Numbered from the stretch's first letter, positions 1 through 8,269 are shown. The stretch is DNA of 14,647 nt from Thiobacillaceae bacterium (GCA_012274165.1 JAAPAA010000388.1:1-14647); one strand, 5' to 3'. Program-made: numbers and translations. Notes: a model not told the origin generated them from the letters alone.

Positions 1-1107
1 GCGCGGCGCGAGACCGACACCATGGACACCTTCGTCGAGTCGTCGTGGTACTACGCGCGCTACGCCTGCCCCGATTTCGACGGCGGCATGCTCGACGCGC
101 GCGCCAACACCTGGCTGCCGGTCGACCAGTACATCGGCGGCATCGAGCACGCGATCCTGCATCTGCTGTACGCGCGTTTCTTCCACAAGCTGATGCGCGA
201 CGAAGGCCTGGTTTCCAGCGACGAGCCGTTCCAGAACCTGCTGACGCAGGGCATGGTGATCGCCGACACCTATTACCGCGAAGACGCTAGCGGCAAGAAA
301 ATCTGGTTCAACCCGGCTGATGTCGAACTGCGCGACGGCGTTGCAACGTGCAAAACGGATGGTGCGCCGGTGGTCGTCGGCGGCACCGAAAAGATGTCGA
401 AGTCGAAGAACAATGGCGTCGATCCGCAGGCGCTGATCGACCTGTACGGTGCGGATACCGCGCGGCTGTTCACCATGTTTGCCGCGCCGCCGGAGCAAAG
501 CCTGGAATGGTCGGACGCCGGGGTCGAAGGCGCGCACCGTTTCCTGCGACGGTTATGGAAGGCCGGCTATAAGCACCTGCAGGCAGGCGCGGTTGCCGCC
601 TACGCGGGTGGCGAGTTGAGCGATGCAGCCAAATCCCTGCGTCGTCAGTTGCACCAGACCATCCAGAAGGTCAGCGACGATATCGAGCGCCGCAAGCAAT
701 TCAATACTGCGATTGCGGCAGTAATGGAGCTGATGAACGCGCTGGCCAAATTGGAAGGCGACGACGCCACCACCCGCAGCGTGCGGCAGGAAGTGCTGGA
801 AGCCGCCGCCATCCTGCTCGCACCGATGGTGCCGCACATTGCCGAAGCGCTCTATGCTGAACTCAAACCGGGCGCGGTCATGACCTGGCCGACGGCGGAT
901 ACGGCCGCGCTGGTGCAGGACGAAATCGAACTGATGCTGCAGGTCAACGGTAAGCTACGCGGGCAGATTCGGGTGGCCGCCACGGCAGACAAAACCACCA
1001 TCGAAGCCGCCGCGCTGGCGAGCGATGCCGTGCAGAAATATCTCGAAGGCCTGCCGCCGAAAAAAGTGGTGGTGGTGCCGGGCCGTCTGGTGAACATCGT
1101 CGTATGA
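1..1107 (+). CDS. leuS: Leucine--tRNA ligase, C-terminal part (5' end outside window)
   Basis: Class I aminoacyl-tRNA synthetase that charges tRNA-Leu with leucine in the cytoplasm. The reading frame is open from base 1, so the gene enters from the left; the ATG at 22 is internal (ETDTMDTFVESSWYY is a typical LeuRS stretch just after the CP1 editing domain). The 368 residues visible compare with about 860-880 for the whole enzyme, so the HIGH motif and the editing domain lie outside. The second class I signature, KMSKS, is at 391-405 in the context GGTEKMSKSKNNGVDP and is intact. It is followed by the helical anticodon-binding domain (roughly codons 170-290) and the small C-terminal domain with QVNGKLRGQI. 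Its TGA stop (1105-1107) overlaps the ATG of lptE, so the two are probably translationally coupled. Recognition is by motif and is secure. Confidence 0.97.
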   Translation, partial: ARRETDTMDTFVESSWYYARYACPDFDGGMLDARANTWLPVDQYIGGIEHAILHLLYARFFHKLMRDEGLVSSDEPFQNLLTQGMVIADTYYREDASGKKIWFNPADVELRDGVATCKTDGAPVVVGGTEKMSKSKNNGVDPQALIDLYGADTARLFTMFAAPPEQSLEWSDAGVEGAHRFLRRLWKAGYKHLQAGAVAAYAGGELSDAAKSLRRQLHQTIQKVSDDIERRKQFNTAIAAVMELMNALAKLEGDDATTRSVRQEVLEAAAILLAPMVPHIAEALYAELKPGAVMTWPTADTAALVQDEIELMLQVNGKLRGQIRVAATADKTTIEAAALASDAVQKYLEGLPPKKVVVVPGRLVNIVV

Positions 1108-1601
1108 ACCGCCGCCTGTTTCTCGCTTTGATTCCTGCCGCGCTGGCCACCGGCTGCGGTTTTCAGCTGCGCCGTTACGACGGCTTGCCGTTTGCCAGCC
1201 TGTATATCGACGCGCCCGGCGGCAGTTCCGTGGCGCAACGACTGCGCAGCATGCTGGCAAGCGACAAGACCACCAAGCTGGCCGCGACAGCAACTGAAGC
1301 CGAGGCCGTGCTCAAGATCACCCACGAAGAGCGCGTCAAGTCCATTCTCACCCTGACCGGTGGCGGTCGCGTTTCCGAGTACCAGATGACGTTAAATCTC
1401 GGCTATTCCGTCATCGGCAAGGGCGGAAGCGTGCTGGCTGTGCCCGAAACGCTGGAGCTGAACCGCACAATGACTTACGACGATTCGCTGCTGCTGGCCA
1501 AGGGCGCCGAGGAGCAACTGCTGTATCGCGACATGGACGACAACGCTGCAATACGGATTGTGCGGCGGATGCAGGCGATCAAGCCCGCTGACAGCAAGTG
1601 A
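1104..1601 (+). CDS. lptE: LPS-assembly lipoprotein LptE
   Basis: Outer-membrane lipoprotein that plugs the LptD barrel and helps deliver lipopolysaccharide to the cell surface. The 165-aa product starts with a short basic N-region (MNRR), a hydrophobic stretch and a lipobox-like LATGC, giving a lipidated Cys18. The following GFQLRRYDGLPF matches the start of mature LptE proteins (C-G-F-x-L-R). The size is normal for the family. The position directly after leuS and before holA is the conserved leuS-lptE-holA order of proteobacteria and supports the call, because LptE sequences themselves are poorly conserved. The ATG overlaps the leuS stop by 4 nt (ATGA). The TGA at 1599-1601 overlaps the GTG start of holA. 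The lipobox is slightly non-canonical (Ala at -3). Confidence 0.92.
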   Translation: MNRRLFLALIPAALATGCGFQLRRYDGLPFASLYIDAPGGSSVAQRLRSMLASDKTTKLAATATEAEAVLKITHEERVKSILTLTGGGRVSEYQMTLNLGYSVIGKGGSVLAVPETLELNRTMTYDDSLLLAKGAEEQLLYRDMDDNAAIRIVRRMQAIKPADSK

Positions 1602-2626
1602 ACATTTCCGCTGAACGTTTGCCCGACCAGCTTAGCCGTGGCCTTGCCGCGCTCTACGTGGTGGTGGGCGACGAACCGCTGGCGGCACAGGAGGCGAGCG
1701 ATGCCATCCGCGCGGCGGCGCGGGCGGCCGGGCATAGCGAGCGCAACGTCTACACCGTGCAGGGGCGCTACAACTGGCAGGGCATTTTTGCCAGCGGCGA
1801 GAACCTGTCACTGTTTGCCGAACGCCGCCTGACCGAAATCCGCATCCCCTCCGGCAAGCCCGGCGTCGATGGCGCCAAGGCGCTGGAAGCCTACGCGGCC
1901 AAATTGCCCGCCGACACGCTGACCTTGATCAGCCTGCCGGGAATGGACTGGAAAGCGATGCAAAGCCGCTGGTTTGCCGCGCTGGCCAAAACCGGCGTGG
2001 TGGTCGAGGCGAAACCCATCGACCGCACCGCCCTGCCCGGCTGGATCGAGCGGCGGCTGGCGAAGCAGGGCTTGCGCGCCGAACGTGCCGCACTGGCGTT
2101 TCTGGCCGATCAGGTGGAAGGCAATCTGCTCGCCGCGCAGCAGGAAATCGACAAGCTCGCGTTGCTGTTGCCACCGGGAAGCGTGACGCTGGCCGATGTC
2201 GAACACGCGGTGGTCGATGTCAGCCGGCTGGAGGCCGATGCGCTGGCCGATGCGCTGTATGCCGGCGATGCTGCGCGCTTTGCGCAGATCGTGGCCGACC
2301 TGAAGGACAGCGGCGAAGCCGTGCCCGCCATCCTGTGGCAGGTGTCGGCGGCGGTGCAATTGCTGCTGCGGTTAAAATTGGCTGTAGCGCAAGGCGACAG
2401 CCTGCCCGGCGTGATGCGGACGCTGTGGGGACGCGACAAGCAGCGTGCGCCGCAAATCGAGCGGGCGCTGAAACGATTGAGCCTGCCCCGGGTCGAATCC
2501 GCACTGGCCGATCTGGCGCTGATCGACCGCCAGGCCAAAGGGCTGGAGCGCGTGGGCGATCCCTGGGACACCTTGCTGCGTGTGGGCATGACGCTGGCTG
2601 AGCCGGCAGGTAATGGGAAAAGATGA
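1598..2626 (+). CDS. holA: DNA polymerase III, delta subunit
   Basis: Clamp-loader subunit that opens the beta sliding clamp during replication. The 342-aa product has the delta layout: an N-terminal AAA+-like domain without a functional P-loop, opening with YVVVGDEPLAAQEA near residues 20-33 (the family has GDE/DEPLL here); a middle domain with the EGNLLAAQQEIDKLALL helix near residues 175-190, typical of HolA; and a C-terminal collar domain. Length fits the family (about 340 aa). The start is GTG at 1598, chosen because it overlaps the lptE stop (GTGA) and gives the expected N-terminus (MNISAERLPDQLSRG). The TGA stop overlaps the proA start region (ATGATG). Confidence 0.95.
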   Translation: MNISAERLPDQLSRGLAALYVVVGDEPLAAQEASDAIRAAARAAGHSERNVYTVQGRYNWQGIFASGENLSLFAERRLTEIRIPSGKPGVDGAKALEAYAAKLPADTLTLISLPGMDWKAMQSRWFAALAKTGVVVEAKPIDRTALPGWIERRLAKQGLRAERAALAFLADQVEGNLLAAQQEIDKLALLLPPGSVTLADVEHAVVDVSRLEADALADALYAGDAARFAQIVADLKDSGEAVPAILWQVSAAVQLLLRLKLAVAQGDSLPGVMRTLWGRDKQRAPQIERALKRLSLPRVESALADLALIDRQAKGLERVGDPWDTLLRVGMTLAEPAGNGKR

Positions 2627-3903
2627 TGGACGTTAAAGACTACATGCAGACCGTGGGCAAACAGGCGCGCGAGGCTTCGCGCGCGATTGCCCGTGCCGAC
2701 ACCAACCAGAAGAACCGCGCGCTGCTGGCCATCGCTGCGGCGATCCGCCGCGATGCCGCGAAACTGCTGGCAGCCAACGCGCTCGACATGGAACACGCGC
2801 GCGCCAGCGGACTCGACGCCGCACTGCTCGACCGTCTGCAGATCAATGACAAGGCGGTGGCCGGGATGGCCGAAGGCCTAGAGCAGATCGCCGCGCTGCC
2901 CGATCCGGTCGGCGAAATCACCGATCTCAAATACCGCCCCTCCGGCATCCAGGTCGGCAAGATGCGGGTGCCGCTCGGCGTCATCGGCATCATTTACGAA
3001 GCGCGCCCCAACGTGACGGCGGACGCCGCCGGGCTGTGCCTCAAATCCGGCAACGCGGCGATCCTGCGCGGCGGTTCCGAGGCGCTGCACTCGAACCAGG
3101 CGGTCGCCGCCTGCGTGCGCGAAGGCCTCGCCGCGGCCGGGCTGCCCGATACAGTGGTGCAGGTGGTCGAAACCACCGACCGTGCAGCAGTGGGCGAACT
3201 CATCACCATGAAGGATTACGTCGATGTGATCGTGCCGCGCGGCGGCAAGGGCCTGATCGAACGCATCACCGGCGAGGCGCGGGTGCCGGTGATCAAGCAC
3301 CTGCACGGCAACTGCCATGTCTACGTGGACGACCGCGCCGACCTCGCCAAAGCGGTGAAGATCGTCGAGAACGCCAAGACCCAGCGCTACGGCACCTGCA
3401 ACACCACCGAGTCGCTACTGGTGGCGCGCGGCGTCGCCGCGACCGCGCTGCCCGAGATCGGACGCATGCTCGCCGGCAAGGGCGTGGAAATGCGCTGCTG
3501 CCCGGAAACGCTGGCGATCCTGCAGGGCGCCGGTATTGCGGCGGACAAGTTGAAGGCGGCGGTGGAGTCCGATTGGACCGAGGAATATCTCGGCCCCATC
3601 ATCGCGGTCAAGGTGGTCGACGACATCGACGCGGCGATGACCCACATCAACACCCACGGTTCGCAGCACACTGATGCCATCGTCACCGAGGACTACGGCC
3701 GTGCCCGGCGCTTCCTGCGCGAGGTCGATTCGGCCAGCGTGGTGGTCAATGCCTCTACGCGCTTCGCCGATGGCTTCGAATACGGCCTCGGCGCCGAGAT
3801 CGGCATATCGACCGACAAGATCCATGCACGCGGCCCGGTCGGTCTGGAAGGCCTGACCAGCCAGAAGTGGGTGGTGCTGGGTGACGGCCACGTGCGTGCC
3901 TAG
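2623..3903 (+). CDS. proA: Gamma-glutamyl phosphate reductase (glutamate-5-semialdehyde dehydrogenase)
   Basis: Second step of proline synthesis: NADPH-dependent reduction of gamma-glutamyl phosphate to glutamate-5-semialdehyde in the cytoplasm. The 426-aa product is an aldehyde-dehydrogenase-fold enzyme with the ProA landmarks: PLGVIGIIYEARPNVT, the glycine-rich LKSGNAAILRGGSEA, IVPRGGKGLI, VIKHLHGNCHVYVD, and the catalytic cysteine in RYGTCNTTESLL (Cys259, codon 3397-3399). The C-terminal GLGAEIGISTDKIHARGPVGLEGL is also typical. Two adjacent ATGs (2623 and 2626) are possible starts; the first overlaps the holA stop. proB is not adjacent. The location between holA and nadD is common in betaproteobacteria. 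It ends in TAG at 3901-3903, only 3 nt before nadD. Confidence 0.97.
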   Translation: MMDVKDYMQTVGKQAREASRAIARADTNQKNRALLAIAAAIRRDAAKLLAANALDMEHARASGLDAALLDRLQINDKAVAGMAEGLEQIAALPDPVGEITDLKYRPSGIQVGKMRVPLGVIGIIYEARPNVTADAAGLCLKSGNAAILRGGSEALHSNQAVAACVREGLAAAGLPDTVVQVVETTDRAAVGELITMKDYVDVIVPRGGKGLIERITGEARVPVIKHLHGNCHVYVDDRADLAKAVKIVENAKTQRYGTCNTTESLLVARGVAATALPEIGRMLAGKGVEMRCCPETLAILQGAGIAADKLKAAVESDWTEEYLGPIIAVKVVDDIDAAMTHINTHGSQHTDAIVTEDYGRARRFLREVDSASVVVNASTRFADGFEYGLGAEIGISTDKIHARGPVGLEGLTSQKWVVLGDGHVRA

Positions 3904-3906
3904 GTA

Positions 3907-4554
3907 ATGCCGCCGATCGGCATTTTCGGCGGCACCTTCGATCCGATTCACTTCGGCCATCTTCGGCTGGCCGAGGAAATGGCCGAGGCAATCGGCTTGA
4001 GCCAGGTGCGATTTATCCCCGCCGGGCAACCGCCGCACCGTGGGGTGCCACGCACGGCGGCGACGCACCGGCTGGAGATGGTGCGCCGCGCGATTGCCGG
4101 CAACCCGCGCTTCGAGGTGGATGCACGCGAAGTACGGCGCCCGGATCCAAGCTACACGGTGGATACACTGACTGTGCTGCGCGCCGAACTGGGCAACGAA
4201 CAGCCGCTGTGGCTGCTGCTGGGGGCCGATGCGTTTACGGGGATGCCGAGCTGGCACCAATGGCGGCAGTTGTTCACCCTGGCCAATATCGCCGTTGCCG
4301 CGCGCCCCGGCGCACAATTAATGCGGCCCGACGGACTGCCGGAGGATTTGAAACATGAACTATCGCAGCGCCGAGTTCCTGACGGGTCGGCTACTGGCCC
4401 CGCCGGCTCGGTGTTGCTGCAGCAGATGACGGCGCTGGACATTTCAGCCACCCGTATCCGGGCCACCCTGGCACGGCAAGGCAGCGCGCGTTACCTGCTG
4501 CCCGACACCGTGCTCGACTACATTCACCAACATCAACTCTATACATCCACATGA
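3907..4554 (+). CDS. nadD: Nicotinate-nucleotide adenylyltransferase
   Basis: Converts nicotinate mononucleotide plus ATP to deamido-NAD, a step of NAD biosynthesis. The 215-aa nucleotidyltransferase shows the HxGH superfamily motif GGTFDPIHFGH at residues 8-18 and the C-terminal phosphate-binding motif ISATRIR at residues 179-185 (family ISSTxIR). LLGADAFTGMPSWHQW is also characteristic. The motif so near the N-terminus fixes the start at the ATG of 3907, although no clear Shine-Dalgarno precedes it. It follows the proA stop by 3 nt and its own TGA overlaps the rsfS ATG (ATGA at 4551-4554). The linkage nadD-rsfS-rlmH is widely conserved. Confidence 0.96.
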   Translation: MPPIGIFGGTFDPIHFGHLRLAEEMAEAIGLSQVRFIPAGQPPHRGVPRTAATHRLEMVRRAIAGNPRFEVDAREVRRPDPSYTVDTLTVLRAELGNEQPLWLLLGADAFTGMPSWHQWRQLFTLANIAVAARPGAQLMRPDGLPEDLKHELSQRRVPDGSATGPAGSVLLQQMTALDISATRIRATLARQGSARYLLPDTVLDYIHQHQLYTST

Positions 4555-4910
4555 AAATTGAAGACAAGATCAAACTGATCACCGCCGCGCTTGAAGACGT
4601 CAAGGCGCAAGACATCTCCGTGCTCGATACCAGCAAGCTCACCGCGCTGTTCGAACGCATGGTCATCGCCACCGGCACCTCCAACCGTCAAACACGCGCC
4701 CTCGCCGACCACGTTCACGTCAAGGTGAAAGAAGCGGGCGAATATGTCGGCAACACCGAAGGCGAAGACAGCGGCGAATGGGTGCTGCTGGACCTGGGCG
4801 ATGTCATCGTGCACGTGATGCTGCCCGCCACACGCGCGCACTACAACCTGGAAGAACTCTGGGGTGCGGCCGAAGCGGCGCGCGCACGGCATATCCAAGC
4901 TGACCACTAA
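4551..4910 (+). CDS. rsfS: Ribosomal silencing factor RsfS
   Basis: Binds ribosomal protein L14 (uL14) on the 50S subunit and blocks subunit joining, lowering translation when nutrients are scarce. The 119-aa product has the compact Iojap/DUF143 fold sequence: KAQDISVLDTSKLTALFERMVIATG, then TSNRQTRALADHV, then GEWVLLDLGDVIVHVMLPATRAHYNLEELW, all typical of RsfS. The length is normal. It starts on the ATG overlapping the nadD stop and its TAA abuts the GTG of rlmH with no spacer. Neighbourhood and sequence agree. Confidence 0.96.
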   Translation: MKIEDKIKLITAALEDVKAQDISVLDTSKLTALFERMVIATGTSNRQTRALADHVHVKVKEAGEYVGNTEGEDSGEWVLLDLGDVIVHVMLPATRAHYNLEELWGAAEAARARHIQADH

Positions 4911-5381
4911 GTGAAGCTGCACCTGATCGCCGTCGGCCACAAAATGCCCGGCTGGATCAACGCAGGCTACGACGATTACGCACGGCGCATGCCGCCTGAT
5001 TTGCCCCTGCTGCTGAGCGAGATCAAACCGGGACATCGCGTGGCGGGCGAGGATGGCGCGCGGGCGCGGCAGCTTGAGGCCGAACGCATCCTCGCCGCCT
5101 TGCCTGGGGGCTGTGTGCCGGTGGTGCTCGACGAGCGCGGCGCACAGCTGACCACACGCGAGCTGGCGGCGTGGCTGCAGGGCTGGATGGCGGAAGGGGT
5201 GTCGCCCGCGTTTGTCATCGGCGGCGCGGATGGGCTCGACGACAGCGTCAAGACACGAGCAGTCAAACTGCTGGGGATGTCGAAGCTGACCCTGCCGCAT
5301 GCGCTGGCGCGGGTGATGCTGGCCGAGCAATTGTATCGTTCCGTGTGCATAATCAAGGGACACCCCTACCACCGGGATTAA
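4911..5381 (+). CDS. rlmH: 23S rRNA (pseudouridine1915-N3)-methyltransferase RlmH
   Basis: SPOUT-class methyltransferase that methylates pseudouridine 1915 in helix 69 of 23S rRNA on assembled ribosomes, using S-adenosylmethionine. The 156-aa product has the expected length (about 155 aa), the N-terminal KLHLIAVGHKMPGWI, the SAM-binding knot loop FVIGGADGL and the conserved C-terminal ending IIKGHPYHRD (family YHR-E/D). The start is GTG at 4911, immediately after the rsfS stop; no alternative upstream start is possible without running into rsfS. It ends at TAA 5379-5381, 20 nt before maf. Confidence 0.97.
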   Translation: MKLHLIAVGHKMPGWINAGYDDYARRMPPDLPLLLSEIKPGHRVAGEDGARARQLEAERILAALPGGCVPVVLDERGAQLTTRELAAWLQGWMAEGVSPAFVIGGADGLDDSVKTRAVKLLGMSKLTLPHALARVMLAEQLYRSVCIIKGHPYHRD

Positions 5382-5401
5382 GCGAGGTCTAAAGGCTCAC
5401 C

Positions 5402-6013
5402 ATGTTGGTTGATAAACGCATCTATCTGGCTTCGCAATCCCCCCGCCGGCGCGAGCTGCTCAAGCAGCTCGGCGTGTCGTTTGACGTGCTGCCCTTGCGC
5501 TCGGTGGCGGGCCGCATGGACGTCGTCGAAGTCCCGCGTGCCGACGAAACCGCATCCGAGTTTGCGCAGCGCATGGCCGTCGAAAAAGCCGCGTGCGGCT
5601 GGCGTGCGGTGGATGCGCGCCACGTGCTGCGCTTCCCTGTGCTGGGTGCGGATACCGTGGTTGAACTCGATGGCACCATCCTCTGCAAGCCCGTAGATCG
5701 AACCGAAGCCGAAGCCATGCTGACGCGCCTGTCCGGTCGCCTGCATCTGGTCCACACAGCCGTTGCGGTCAAGCAGGAAGGCCGGATGGAGCAGTGCCTG
5801 TCGTCCAGCCTGATCCGCTTTGCCGAACTCAGCCCCCTCACCATCAGCCGCTATCTGGACACCGGCGAATACATCGGCAAGGCGGGCGCCTATGGAATCC
5901 AGGGGCGTGCCGGCGCATTTGTCGAACATATCGACGGCAGCTACAGCGGCGTCATGGGTTTGCCGTTATATGGCACTGCTGTGTTGTTGAGAACCTTCGG
6001 TTTCGCCGTCTGA
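5402..6013 (+). CDS. maf: Maf-family nucleoside triphosphate pyrophosphatase (dTTP/UTP type)
   Basis: Hydrolyses dTTP/UTP and modified pyrimidine triphosphates to monophosphates, a house-cleaning activity. The 203-aa product carries the Maf signature LASQSPRRRELLKQLG (residues 9-24), the metal-binding/catalytic Asp84 in GADTVVELDG, and KAGAYGIQGRAG followed by IDGSYSGVMGLPL. The last two resemble E. coli YhdE (dTTP/UTP) more than YceF (m7GTP), which is the basis of the subtype call. An AAGG about 8 nt upstream of the ATG serves as ribosome binding site. It lies between rlmH and rng, as in many beta- and gammaproteobacteria. The substrate subtype is inferred, not shown. Confidence 0.93.
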   Translation: MLVDKRIYLASQSPRRRELLKQLGVSFDVLPLRSVAGRMDVVEVPRADETASEFAQRMAVEKAACGWRAVDARHVLRFPVLGADTVVELDGTILCKPVDRTEAEAMLTRLSGRLHLVHTAVAVKQEGRMEQCLSSSLIRFAELSPLTISRYLDTGEYIGKAGAYGIQGRAGAFVEHIDGSYSGVMGLPLYGTAVLLRTFGFAV

Positions 6014-6032
6014 GTGTGCGAATCCGCCCATC

Positions 6033-7484
6033 ATGAGCGAAGAAATCCTCGTTAACGTAACCCCGCAGGAAACCCGTGTCGCCGTGCTGCATCTCGGCTC
6101 GGTGCAGGAGCTGCACATCGAGCGCGCGCAGTGCCGCGGGCTCGTCAGCAACATTTACATGGGGCGGGTGGTGCGCGTGTTGCCGGGGATGCAGTCGGCC
6201 TTCATCGACATCGGCCTGGAGCGCGCAGCTTTCCTGCATGTGGCCGACATCTGGGAAGAACGCCACGGCACTGAACCCGAGCGGCCGATCGAACAGATCC
6301 TGCACGAAAGCCAATCCATCATGGTGCAGGTCATCAAGGATCCGATCGGCACCAAGGGCGCGCGCCTGTCCACCCAGATCAGCTTCGCCGGACGCTACCT
6401 GGTCTACTTGCCGCAGGAAACCCACATCGGCATTTCGCAGAAAATCGAAGGCGAGGAAGAGCGCGAATTGTTGCGGCAGAAACTGCAACAGCTGATGCCG
6501 GAGGGTTCCCACGGCGGCTTCATCGTGCGCACCATGGCCGAAACCGCCGCGGACGCCGAGATTGAAGCCGACATCGAATACCTGCGGCGCCTGTGGACCA
6601 ACATCCAGTCGCGGGGTGGTTGCGTTGCGCCCTGCCTGCTGTATCAGGATCTTGATCTGTCGCTGCGCGTGCTGCGTGACTTCGTCAACCGCGACACCGC
6701 CCGCATCCTCATCGACTCGCGCGAAACCTATCAGCGCATGGCCGAGTTTGCGCAGAACTATACCCATGCCGTAGTCGAAAAATTGCAGCATTACAGCGCC
6801 GACCGCCCCCTGTTCGACCTGCATGCCATCGAGGACGAAGTCGCCAAGGCGCTGGGCCGGCGCGTCGATCTCAAATCCGGCGGCTACCTCATCATCGACC
6901 AGACCGAAGCGCTCACCACGGTTGACGTCAACACCGGCGGCTTCGTCGGCGCGCGCAACTTCGACGACACCATTTTCAAGACCAATCTAGAAGCCGCGCA
7001 ATCGATCGCCCGCCAGCTGCGCCTGCGCAACCTCGGCGGCATCATCATCATGGACTTCATCGACATGGACAACGTCGAGCACCAGGAGGCGGTGCTCACC
7101 GAACTGAGGAAAACCCTCGCGCGCGACCCCACCCGCACCAGCGTCAGCGGCTTCTCCGCATTGGGTCTGGTCGAGATGACACGCAAGCGCACCCGCGAAT
7201 CACTCGCTCACGTGCTGTGCGAACCCTGCCCCACCTGCGCCGGACGCGGCGAAATCAAGACCGCGCAAACCGTGTGTTACGACATTCTGCGTGAAATCCT
7301 GCGTGAAGCGCGCCAGTTCGACGCGCGCGAATACCGCATCGCCGCCGCGCAAAGCGTCATCGACCTGTTCCTCGACGAAGAGTCCGGCAGCCTTGCCCAG
7401 CTCATCGACTTCATCGGCAAACCGGTCTCGCTGCAGGTTGAAACCAGCTATCCGCAGGAGCAGTACGACATCATCCTGTTGTGA
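6033..7484 (+). CDS. rng: Ribonuclease G
   Basis: Endoribonuclease of the RNase E/G family; matures the 5' end of 16S rRNA and takes part in mRNA decay. The 483-aa length matches RNase G (about 489 aa in E. coli) and excludes full-length RNase E, which has a long disordered C-terminal scaffold. An S1-like domain lies near residues 35-120 (SNIYMGRVVRVLPGMQSAFIDIGLERAAFLH). The DNase I-like catalytic domain has the two Mg-binding aspartates at Asp298 (TTVDVNTGGFVG) and Asp341 (IIIMDFIDM). The Zn-link CPTCAGRG (Cys399, Cys402) supports dimer/tetramer formation. Its TGA overlaps the GTG start of the downstream glycosylase (GTGA). No strong Shine-Dalgarno is seen in the 19-nt gap after maf. Confidence 0.96.
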   Translation: MSEEILVNVTPQETRVAVLHLGSVQELHIERAQCRGLVSNIYMGRVVRVLPGMQSAFIDIGLERAAFLHVADIWEERHGTEPERPIEQILHESQSIMVQVIKDPIGTKGARLSTQISFAGRYLVYLPQETHIGISQKIEGEEERELLRQKLQQLMPEGSHGGFIVRTMAETAADAEIEADIEYLRRLWTNIQSRGGCVAPCLLYQDLDLSLRVLRDFVNRDTARILIDSRETYQRMAEFAQNYTHAVVEKLQHYSADRPLFDLHAIEDEVAKALGRRVDLKSGGYLIIDQTEALTTVDVNTGGFVGARNFDDTIFKTNLEAAQSIARQLRLRNLGGIIIMDFIDMDNVEHQEAVLTELRKTLARDPTRTSVSGFSALGLVEMTRKRTRESLAHVLCEPCPTCAGRGEIKTAQTVCYDILREILREARQFDAREYRIAAAQSVIDLFLDEESGSLAQLIDFIGKPVSLQVETSYPQEQYDIILL

Positions 7485-8109
7485 GCACGCTGGCGGCACC
7501 TCCCTACTGGCAAACCGCCTGCGGCGAACTCGCCGCTGCCGATCCAGTGATGGCCGCCCTCATCGCGCACTACCCTGACGCCATTCTCGCCAATCGCGGC
7601 GATCCGTTTCAGACGCTGGCGCGTGCCATCGTGGGTCAGCAAATCTCGGTTAAAGCCGCCGACAGTATCTGGGCCCGTTTCGCCGGCTACGCGCAAACCA
7701 TCCGCCCTGAGCATATCGCCACGCTGCAACTGAACGCGCTCGCCGCCTGCGGGCTGTCGCGCCGCAAGGCCGAATACCTGCGCGATCTCGCCGGGCATTT
7801 CGTCGATGGCCGCATCGAACCAACGCGCTGGAAAAAAATGGACGACGAGACGGTCATTGCCGAACTCACCGATGTGCGGGGTATCGGCCGCTGGACTGCC
7901 GAAATGTTTCTGATCTTCAGCCTGCGCCGCCCCGATATCTGGCCGGTGACGATATCGGACTGCAAAAGGCAGTCGCGCTGCACTACCTCGACGGCGAGCG
8001 TCCCAGCCCGACAATCCTGCGAAGGTTCGGCGAACGCCACGCGCCCTGGCGTACCGTCGCCACCTGGTATTTGTGGCGAAGCCTGGACCCAATGGTGGTG
8101 CAGTACTGA
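7481..8109 (+). pseudogene. DNA-3-methyladenine glycosylase II-like (HhH-GPD family), frameshifted
   Basis: Base-excision repair glycosylase of the AlkA-like HhH-GPD superfamily that removes alkylated purines. Read from the GTG at 7481, the first 156 residues are normal: FQTLARAIVGQQISVKAADSIW, then the helix-hairpin-helix LTDVRGIGRWTAEMFLI (129-145), then RRPDIWPV. The frame then goes wrong: residues from 157 to the TAG at 8138-8140 (VTISDCKRQSR...) match nothing expected. One frame over, starting at base 7948, the sequence reads DDIGLQKAVALHYLDGERPS and continues through LRRFGERHAPWRTVATWYLWRSLDP to a TGA at 8107-8109. This is the expected C-terminus, including the Asp pair with the catalytic aspartate. 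Restoring one G near 7946-7948 gives an intact protein of about 209 aa. As written, the product lacks its catalytic residue. It is either a recent pseudogene or a sequencing/assembly error. Confidence 0.88.
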
Positions 8110-8257
8110 TTGCCGGTTTCGGCCAGAAGCGGTCATTTAGCATGTGACCCTAAAGCAGCCGTTGGCCATGAATTCACCTGGGTGTTTTTGCGCATCCTTC
8201 TCTCAGGCCAGTAAGATAGCTCGCACGGAATACAAACGATCTTGAATAGACATCAAT

Positions 8258-8265
8258 GGGGGGAG
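8258..8265 (+). promoter_or_regulatory. Shine-Dalgarno site for the secreted unknown protein
   Basis: A purine run GGGGGGAG lies 4 nt before the GTG at 8270. It decides the start, because the nearby ATG at 8256 is in another frame. Confidence 0.6.
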
Positions 8266-8269
8266 TCAC

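Noticed and set aside
3415..4317. Long open frame antisense to proA/nadD
   Set aside because: A shadow of high-GC coding DNA; composition is His/Arg/Gly rich and both sense genes are well identified.
5952..6824. 290-aa open frame antisense to maf/rng
   Set aside because: Lies opposite the conserved S1 and catalytic domains of rng; no recognisable motif.
7940..7953. Programmed ribosomal frameshift in the glycosylase
   Set aside because: No slippery heptamer or obvious downstream stimulatory structure; such glycosylases are not known to use frameshifting.
7481..8140. The 219-aa open frame taken as an intact glycosylase
   Set aside because: Residues after 156 are unrelated to the family, while the expected C-terminus is intact in the neighbouring frame.
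8188..8217. Possible sigma70 promoter (TTGCGC, 18 nt, TAAGAT) before the unknown secreted protein
   Set aside because: Only 3/6 and 4/6 matches to the -35 and -10 consensus; too weak to list as a feature, though the position is suitable.
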